The notes under the pieces are model-generated. The model was given only the letters and a program-made list of their open reading frames with translations. It did no database searches and was not told the DNA's origin. Positions 58,893 through 64,000 of a DNA stretch of 64,000 nt are shown piece by piece. This DNA is from Mitsuaria chitosanitabida ATCC BAA-476 = NBRC 102408 (GTDB taxonomy: Bacteria > Pseudomonadota > Gammaproteobacteria > Burkholderiales > Burkholderiaceae_C): positions 1 to 64,000 of the forward strand of contig NZ_BCYP01000038.1 in the NCBI RefSeq assembly GCF_001598255.1, read 5' to 3'. Numbering within the stretch: the stretch's first letter is position 1; every line of letters begins with the position of its first letter. The translations under genes were made by a program, and so were the position numbers.

Positions 58893-61070
58893 TCAGCCGT
58901 TGGTGCCGCCGCGCAGCAGGTGCACCGACGCGCGCGCGCCGCGCGGCGACTGCGCGGCCTGGGCGGCACGCGCGGCCTTGCCGGCCTCGGCCTGCGCGGC
59001 GATCTGGGTGGCGCGCTCCTCGAAGGCGCGCGTCTCCAGCGCCGGCGCGCAGAGGAAGCCCTGGAACTCGTGGCAGCCGCAGCGCTCGAGGAACTCGCGC
59101 TGGGCCTCGGTCTCGACCCCCTCGGCGATGACCTTCAGATTGAGCGCGCGGCCCATCTGGATGATCGCGTTGACGATGCCGGCGTCGCTGGCGTCGCCGG
59201 GCAGCCCCTTCACGAAACTGCGGTCGATCTTGAGTCGCTGGATCGGGAAGCGCTTCAGGTAGCCGAGGCTGGAATAGCCGGTGCCGAAGTCATCGATCGC
59301 CATCAGCACCCCCAACTCCGACAGCGCTTCCATGCGATGGAGCGCCTCCTCGGCGTCGCGCAGCAGCACGGACTCGGTCAGCTCCAGCTCCAGCAGCGAG
59401 GGCGGCAGGTCGTAGGCGCGCAGCGCCTGCGCGACCTGCTCGACGAACTTCGTCTGCTGGAACTGCAGCGCGGAGACGTTCACTGCCACCGGCACCCGCA
59501 GGCCCTGCTGGAGCCAGGCGGCGGCCTGCGCCACCGACTGCTGCAGCACCCATTGGCCGATGGCGACGATGAAGCCGCTCTCCTCCGCCACGGGGATGAA
59601 TTCCGACGGCGGCACGTCGCCGCGCAGCGGGTCGCGCCAGCGGATCAGCGCCTCGGCGCCGACCAGCTCGCCGGTCTCGACCGACAGCTGCGGCTGGAAG
59701 TGCAGGCGGAACTCGTGTTCCTGCAGCGCCTGACGCATCGCGTGGTCCAGCCGCATGCGCGACAGCAGGTCCACGTCCTTGCGCGGCTGGTGGAAACGGA
59801 AGGCGCTGCGGCCGCTTTCCTTGACCCAGTGCATCGCGCGCTCGGCGCTGGCCAGCAGCTCCTCGGCGCTGGCGCCGTCGCCGGGGAACAGCGCGATGCC
59901 GATGCTGCAGGTGACGGTGAAGCTCAGCGTGTCGAAGCAGAAGGGACGCGACATCGCCTCCTGCACGCGCCGCGCCGCATGCTCGGCGCCGCGGGCGTCG
60001 GCCTGATGGATGAGCAGCGCGAACTCGTCGCCGTCCAGGCGGGCGACGGTGTCGACCTCGCGCAGCGATTCCTTCAGGCGCAGCGCGACTTCCTTGAGCA
60101 CGCGGTCGCCGTAGGAATGGCCCAGCGTGTCGTTGATCTGCTTGAAGCGGTCCAGGTCGACGTTGAGCAGCGCGAAGGGCGTGGTCTCGCGGCGCGCCAT
60201 GGCCTGCGCGTAGTCGACGCGCTCCATCAGCGCGCGCCGGTTGGGCAGCCCCGTGAGCATGTCGTTGTGGGACAGCTCCTCGATGCGCTGATGCGCGGCG
60301 AGCTTCTCGCTCAGGTCGCGGAACGAATAGACCCGGCCGATCGGACGGCCACGGCTCCACTGCGGCAGCGACACGCGCTCCAGCACGCGGCCGTCGATCA
60401 GCTTGAGGTTGTCGCTGGTGTGCAGCAGGGGCGATTCCTGGATCGCGCCCAGGCGCATCGCGTAAGCGGCGCCGTCGACGACGCTGCGCCGCATCCAGGC
60501 CTGCACGGCCTCGTCGTTGCGATCGTTGAGCAGATCCTCGGGGATGCCCCACATCGACGCGAGTCGCTGGTTGAAGCTGCGGATGCGGCCGGCCAGGTCG
60601 GTGACCAGGATGCCGTCGGCGGTCGATTCCAGCGTGGCGCGCAGTTCGGCGAGCAGCGTCTCGCGCTCCTCGTCGTGATGGCGCTGCTGGGTCTGGTCGC
60701 GCATGGCGATCAGCCACAGACCGTCGCCCTGGGCCTGCGCCACATGGCTGATGCGGCGCGACACCCACAGCATGCGGCCGTCGGCGTGACGCATCATCGT
60801 GTCGGTGTGCAGGCTCTCGCGACGTCCGATGGCGGCGTCCATCCAGAACAGCGCGTCCTCCGGCGTGGAGGCCAGCGACTCGACGCTGGCGCCGACCAGG
60901 TCGCGCGAGGGCAGGCCCAGCAGCTGCTGCGAGGCGGTGTTCACCGCGACCACGCAATGCGTGCGCGCGTCCACCAGCCACACGGCCTCCTGCAGGCCGT
61001 CGATCAGCGGCAGGATGGCGGTGTTGAGCGCCGCGACGGGCGCGGCGGGCTGGCGGGTCGGCGCGTTCAC
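58893..61070 (-). CDS. PAS-PAS-GGDEF-EAL c-di-GMP signalling protein
   Basis: A 725-residue cytosolic protein: two PAS domains (about 20-130 and 145-255), GGDEF at about 265-425 with the site reading DGDEF (346-350), and EAL at about 435-690 with EAL at 473-475 plus VNVSALQF, ELELTES, IDDFGTGYSSL, KIDRSF, AEGVET and QGF, all needed for phosphodiesterase activity. The first Gly of the cyclase motif is Asp, so it may be a poor cyclase and act mainly as c-di-GMP hydrolase. Start is GTG (61070), overlapping the HD-GYP stop as GTGA. Confidence 0.93.
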   Translation of the reverse strand: MNAPTRQPAAPVAALNTAILPLIDGLQEAVWLVDARTHCVVAVNTASQQLLGLPSRDLVGASVESLASTPEDALFWMDAAIGRRESLHTDTMMRHADGRMLWVSRRISHVAQAQGDGLWLIAMRDQTQQRHHDEERETLLAELRATLESTADGILVTDLAGRIRSFNQRLASMWGIPEDLLNDRNDEAVQAWMRRSVVDGAAYAMRLGAIQESPLLHTSDNLKLIDGRVLERVSLPQWSRGRPIGRVYSFRDLSEKLAAHQRIEELSHNDMLTGLPNRRALMERVDYAQAMARRETTPFALLNVDLDRFKQINDTLGHSYGDRVLKEVALRLKESLREVDTVARLDGDEFALLIHQADARGAEHAARRVQEAMSRPFCFDTLSFTVTCSIGIALFPGDGASAEELLASAERAMHWVKESGRSAFRFHQPRKDVDLLSRMRLDHAMRQALQEHEFRLHFQPQLSVETGELVGAEALIRWRDPLRGDVPPSEFIPVAEESGFIVAIGQWVLQQSVAQAAAWLQQGLRVPVAVNVSALQFQQTKFVEQVAQALRAYDLPPSLLELELTESVLLRDAEEALHRMEALSELGVLMAIDDFGTGYSSLGYLKRFPIQRLKIDRSFVKGLPGDASDAGIVNAIIQMGRALNLKVIAEGVETEAQREFLERCGCHEFQGFLCAPALETRAFEERATQIAAQAEAGKAARAAQAAQSPRGARASVHLLRGGTNG

Positions 61071-62359
61071 GCGGCCATCTCCCCGGGCGGACTCGGCGGT
61101 GTCGGGCCGGCGGATTCGAAGAAGTAGGCGATGCGGCTGCGCGGGCTCAGGTAGTCCAGCGACGCGCGCGGCAGCTGCTGCGGCTTGACGCTGCGGCGGA
61201 TGCCCAGGTCGGGCAGCTCTTCCAAGTTGAGCACCAGCGCCTCGTCGCGCGGCACCTTCGGGTCATGGACCATCACCTTGGGCTTGAGCGGCCGCGAGGA
61301 GTTGACCGCCACGACCAGCGCATAGCGGTCGTCGGTCAGCTGCACGGCGGAGCCGGGGGGATACACGCCCATCATCCGGATGAAGGCGTTGAGCATGGTC
61401 GCGTCGAAGCGGCTGCGACCTTGCGCGAACATCAGCGACAGCGCCTCGTGGGGCGTCATCGCCTTGGAGCTGAGCAGCGGATTGCACAGCCCGTCGAAGC
61501 GGTTCACCAGGGCCACGATGCGCGAGCCGATGCTCATGCGGTCCGCGTTCAGGCGCTGCGGGAACCCGCTGCCGTCGGCGTGCTCGTGGTGCTGCGCGAT
61601 GATCAGCAGCGGCCCGGCGCCCACCCCCATCTTCTGGCCCAGCACCACCCCCTTGGCGACGTGCTGCTGATAGGCGGCGACCTCGGCGGCGGTGAAACCG
61701 TCGTCGCGATGTCGGAAGCGGGGCGTCAGCTCCATCTTGCCGATGTCGTGCAGCAGGGCGCCCTGGCCCAGGTCCAGCATCTCGTCGCGGCCCAGGCCGA
61801 AGGCCCGGCCCAGCAGCATCGCGACCACGGCCACGTTCAGCGCGTGGGCGGTGGCGCGCTCGCCGGCGCCCTCGTTGAGCAGGCGGATGTTGATGTCGCC
61901 GTCGACCAGCATCTTGTCCAGCAGCGCGCGGGACAGCGCGGCCGAGCGGTCACGGGCGTCGGTGGGCTCGCGCGGCACCAGGTCCATGACCTCGCGCAGC
62001 GCAGTGGCGGCTTCGGCGTACTGGCGCTCGCACAGCAGCAGCGCCTCGCGCTGCTCGGCCAGCAGACGGCGGTGGCGCTCCCGGGCCTCGTCCTCGGCCT
62101 GCGGCTCGGCCGTGGTGGCCGCGGGCGCCGTGGCGGGCGGGGGCATGGGGGTGGCGTCCAGCGGCAGATCGCTCTTGCCCGGACTCCAGCGCACCTGTTT
62201 CAGGCCCAGCCGGCGCAGGATCAGCAGCTGTTCCTCCGAGCTCAGCTTGAAGCTGCTCAAAGGAAACGGATGTGACATCCAGCCCAGGTCGAGATGAATG
62301 AACATCCCAACTTTGAGCTGGCTCACATCAATTAGCGGATCGGCCGATCTGTCCTTCAT
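61067..62359 (-). CDS. HD-GYP c-di-GMP phosphodiesterase with DUF3391 N-terminus
   Basis: A 430-residue protein. Residues 1-60 are the DUF3391 domain that often precedes HD-GYP, followed by a Pro/Ala linker and helices. The HD-GYP domain runs from about 160 to 330, with the metal pair H204-D205 (ALLHDIGKMEL) and HHEHADGSGFP (257-267), so the GYP signature reads GFP. Most HD-GYP metal ligands are present. It is transcribed with the PAS-GGDEF-EAL gene through a four-base overlap and is divergent from the thiolase. Confidence 0.92.
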   Translation of the reverse strand: MKDRSADPLIDVSQLKVGMFIHLDLGWMSHPFPLSSFKLSSEEQLLILRRLGLKQVRWSPGKSDLPLDATPMPPPATAPAATTAEPQAEDEARERHRRLLAEQREALLLCERQYAEAATALREVMDLVPREPTDARDRSAALSRALLDKMLVDGDINIRLLNEGAGERATAHALNVAVVAMLLGRAFGLGRDEMLDLGQGALLHDIGKMELTPRFRHRDDGFTAAEVAAYQQHVAKGVVLGQKMGVGAGPLLIIAQHHEHADGSGFPQRLNADRMSIGSRIVALVNRFDGLCNPLLSSKAMTPHEALSLMFAQGRSRFDATMLNAFIRMMGVYPPGSAVQLTDDRYALVVAVNSSRPLKPKVMVHDPKVPRDEALVLNLEELPDLGIRRSVKPQQLPRASLDYLSPRSRIAYFFESAGPTPPSPPGEMAA

Positions 62360-62560
62360 TCTTGTAGTTCCGCGCCTTGGGTTGAGGCGTCCTCGTCAGC
62401 ACCATCGGCTGGCGAGGGGCGCAACTTAAGCGAAAACCGAGTCACCTGGACGGCAGGCTGCATGTTCGCGAAGCAAGCGTGCAACTTGTCACAGGTTTTT
62501 CCAGGGGACCTCTATGATCCCTCGAACCCCGCATTCTCATAAAGATTCTGGAGACATTGA

Positions 62561-63760
62561 ATGCATGCCTTTATTTGCGACGCCCAGCGCACGCCTTTCG
62601 GTCGTTACGGCGGTGCCCTGTCGTCGGTGCGCGCGGACGATCTGGGCGCGATCCCCATCCAGGCCCTGATGGCCCGCAATCCGTCGGTCGACTGGGCCGC
62701 GCTGGAGGACGTCTTCTACGGCTGCGCCAACCAGGCGGGCGAGGACAACCGCAACGTCGCGCGCATGTCGGCCCTGTTGGCCGGCCTGCCCCTGGACGTG
62801 CCGGGCGTGACGCTGAACCGCCTGTGCGGCTCCGGCATGGACGCCGTGGGCACGGCGGCCCGGGCGATCCGCGCGGGCGAGGCCCAGCTGCTGATCGCCG
62901 GCGGCGTCGAGAGCATGAGCCGCGCGCCCTTCGTCATGCCCAAGGCGGAGAGCGCCTTCTCCCGCAGCAACGCGATCTACGACACCACCATCGGCTGGCG
63001 TTTCATCAACCCGAAGATGAAGGCGCAGTACGGCGTGGACGCGATGCCGGAGACGGCCGAGAACGTCGCCGTCGACTTCGGCATCGAGCGCGAGGCCCAG
63101 GACCGCATGGCCCTGGCCAGCCAGGTGAAGGCCCTGGCGGCCCAGCGCAGCGGCTTCTTCGACGCCGAGATCTGCCCTGTCACCATTCCCCAGAAGAAGG
63201 GCGATCCCGTCGTCGTGCGCCAGGACGAGCATCCGCGCGAGACCTCCATCGAGGCGCTGGCCAAGCTCAAGGGCGTGGTCCGTCCGGACGGCAGCGTGAC
63301 CGCGGGCAACGCCTCGGGCGTGAACGACGGCAGCTGCGCCCTGCTGATGGCCGGCGAGGCCGCCCTGTCCCGGCACGGCCTGACCCCGCGCGCCCGCGTG
63401 CTGGGCATGGCCACCGCCGGCGTGGCCCCGCGCATCATGGGCATCGGCCCGGCCCCGGCCGCGCGCAAGGTGCTGGCCCAGGTCGGCCTGACGCTGGACC
63501 AGATGGACGTGATCGAGCTGAACGAAGCCTTCGCCGCGCAAGGCCTGGCCGTGCTGCGCGACCTGGGGCTGCGCGACGACGATCCGCGCGTCAACCCGAA
63601 CGGTGGCGCGATCGCGCTGGGTCACCCGCTCGGCGCCAGCGGCGCCCGGCTGGTCACCACCGCGATCAACCAGCTGCATCGCAGCGGCGGCCGCTACGCG
63701 CTGTGCACCATGTGCATCGGCGTGGGCCAAGGCATCGCGGTGGTCGTCGAGCGCGTCTGA
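62561..63760 (+). CDS. pcaF: 3-oxoadipyl-CoA thiolase (acetyl-CoA acyltransferase)
   Basis: A 399-residue thiolase that splits 3-oxoadipyl-CoA to succinyl-CoA and acetyl-CoA, the last step of the beta-ketoadipate or phenylacetate route. The acyl Cys is C89 (LNRLCGSGMDAV), with base His in ALGHPLGASGARL and second Cys in CTMCIGVGQG. The segment GCANQAGEDNRNVARMSALLAG is typical of the PcaF/PaaJ group. ggag lies seven bases before the ATG. No other catabolic gene is in the window, so the exact route is unclear. Confidence 0.9.
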   Translation: MHAFICDAQRTPFGRYGGALSSVRADDLGAIPIQALMARNPSVDWAALEDVFYGCANQAGEDNRNVARMSALLAGLPLDVPGVTLNRLCGSGMDAVGTAARAIRAGEAQLLIAGGVESMSRAPFVMPKAESAFSRSNAIYDTTIGWRFINPKMKAQYGVDAMPETAENVAVDFGIEREAQDRMALASQVKALAAQRSGFFDAEICPVTIPQKKGDPVVVRQDEHPRETSIEALAKLKGVVRPDGSVTAGNASGVNDGSCALLMAGEAALSRHGLTPRARVLGMATAGVAPRIMGIGPAPAARKVLAQVGLTLDQMDVIELNEAFAAQGLAVLRDLGLRDDDPRVNPNGGAIALGHPLGASGARLVTTAINQLHRSGGRYALCTMCIGVGQGIAVVVERV

Positions 63761-63787
63761 CGCGACGCCCTCCCCGCTCCTCGCCCC

Positions 63788-63823
63788 AGGCGCCGGCGCC
63801 GCGATCCGCGGCCCGGCGCCTTT
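63788..63823 (+). terminator. Terminator of the thiolase gene
   Basis: aggcgccgg pairs with ccggcgcct around an inner ccgcg/cgcgg stem, then ttt. The 177 bases after it (63824-64000) hold no gene I can support. Their last 100 bases are AT-richer and contain ctatt/aatag arms. Confidence 0.7.
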
Positions 63824-64000
63824 GTCCTTGGTCGGGCGACCGGCTGCGTCGGGCCGCGTGTCGCGGCCAGCCCCTGTTCCGCCGTCGATCCGGCGCTAGC
63901 AATTCGGTGTCAGACGATCTCGCTAGAGCTGCCAGATTCGCTAAAAACGCCAACTATTCCCGCGTTTCACCAATAGTCAGACTTTTCAACGCTTGCCAGC

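Noticed and set aside
62480..62540. ttgtca/tatgat promoter for the thiolase
   Set aside because: The two boxes are separated by 21 bases, too far for a sigma-70 promoter, so I did not list it.

Overview
The window is very GC-rich, densely coded DNA from a betaproteobacterium of the order Burkholderiales. The gene content and order fit the Roseateles/Mitsuaria/Rubrivivax side of the order (Sphaerotilaceae or Comamonadaceae). Supporting signs are the dacA-dat-ybeD-lipB-lipA block, hemJ facing hemB, a Burkholderia-type trimeric porin, a mannose-type EIIA next to HPr, a 3-oxoadipyl-CoA thiolase, and proteins carrying PEP-CTERM and GlyGly-CTERM-like tails. I saw no rRNA, tRNA, CRISPR array, transposase or phage gene, so this reads as ordinary chromosome. 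Genus placement is inference.

Layout. 1-443: AT-richer, gene-poor DNA with two copies of a 177-bp tandem repeat, each with a possible 26-codon frame (one broken). 0.4-9.1 kb: ptsI, an OlsB-like acyltransferase, gap, a secreted subtilase, a SPOR-like protein with birA, and a SET-domain protein. 9.2-16.9 kb: topB, a LysR/GST/FMN-protein divergon and an orphan histidine kinase. 17-22.9 kb: an AEC transporter, a GNAT protein, an M16 protease, and ptsH with EIIA-Man. 23-25.7 kb: a lipoprotein divergent from a CoA-transferase/hydrolase pair. 25.65-26.2 kb: an inverted pair of REP-like elements enclosing nine 18-bp repeats. 26.2-28 kb: a degenerate kinase/receiver protein and a thioredoxin-like protein. 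28.4-38 kb: a four-gene MdtABC-type RND efflux operon with its outer-membrane factor. 38-44 kb: a PEP-CTERM protein, lipA, lipB, a Sel1 protein, ybeD, a D-amino-acid aminotransferase and dacA. 44-46.6 kb: a hydrolase, a thin ferredoxin, a VanZ protein and hemJ. 46.65-46.8 kb: a candidate minus-strand small RNA. 46.9-51 kb: hemB, a CorA-type transporter, ybeY and phoH. 51-55.2 kb: a NarL-type two-component pair and ruvAB. 55.3-58.7 kb: a porin, a sterol-desaturase-family protein, a histidine phosphatase and a DUF1840 protein. 58.9-62.4 kb: a coupled c-di-GMP pair (HD-GYP plus PAS-GGDEF-EAL). 62.6-63.8 kb: a thiolase.

How the genes work together. PtsI, HPr and EIIA-Man are the parts of a PEP-dependent regulatory phosphorelay, with no sugar permease in view. 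Here ptsI lies about 20 kb from ptsH-EIIA. LipB makes octanoylated proteins that LipA converts to lipoyl proteins, and the DUF493 protein sits beside them. HemJ and HemB act late and early in heme synthesis. RuvA and RuvB form the Holliday-junction motor. YbeY and PhoH overlap and probably act together in RNA maturation. The efflux operon carries every part of a tripartite pump.

The most unusual items are the 177-bp repeats at the left edge, the three-hairpin minus-strand RNA candidate between hemJ and hemB, the REP pair with its tandem core, and the degenerate kinase/receiver protein at 26.2 kb. None is proven to be a new system from sequence alone.
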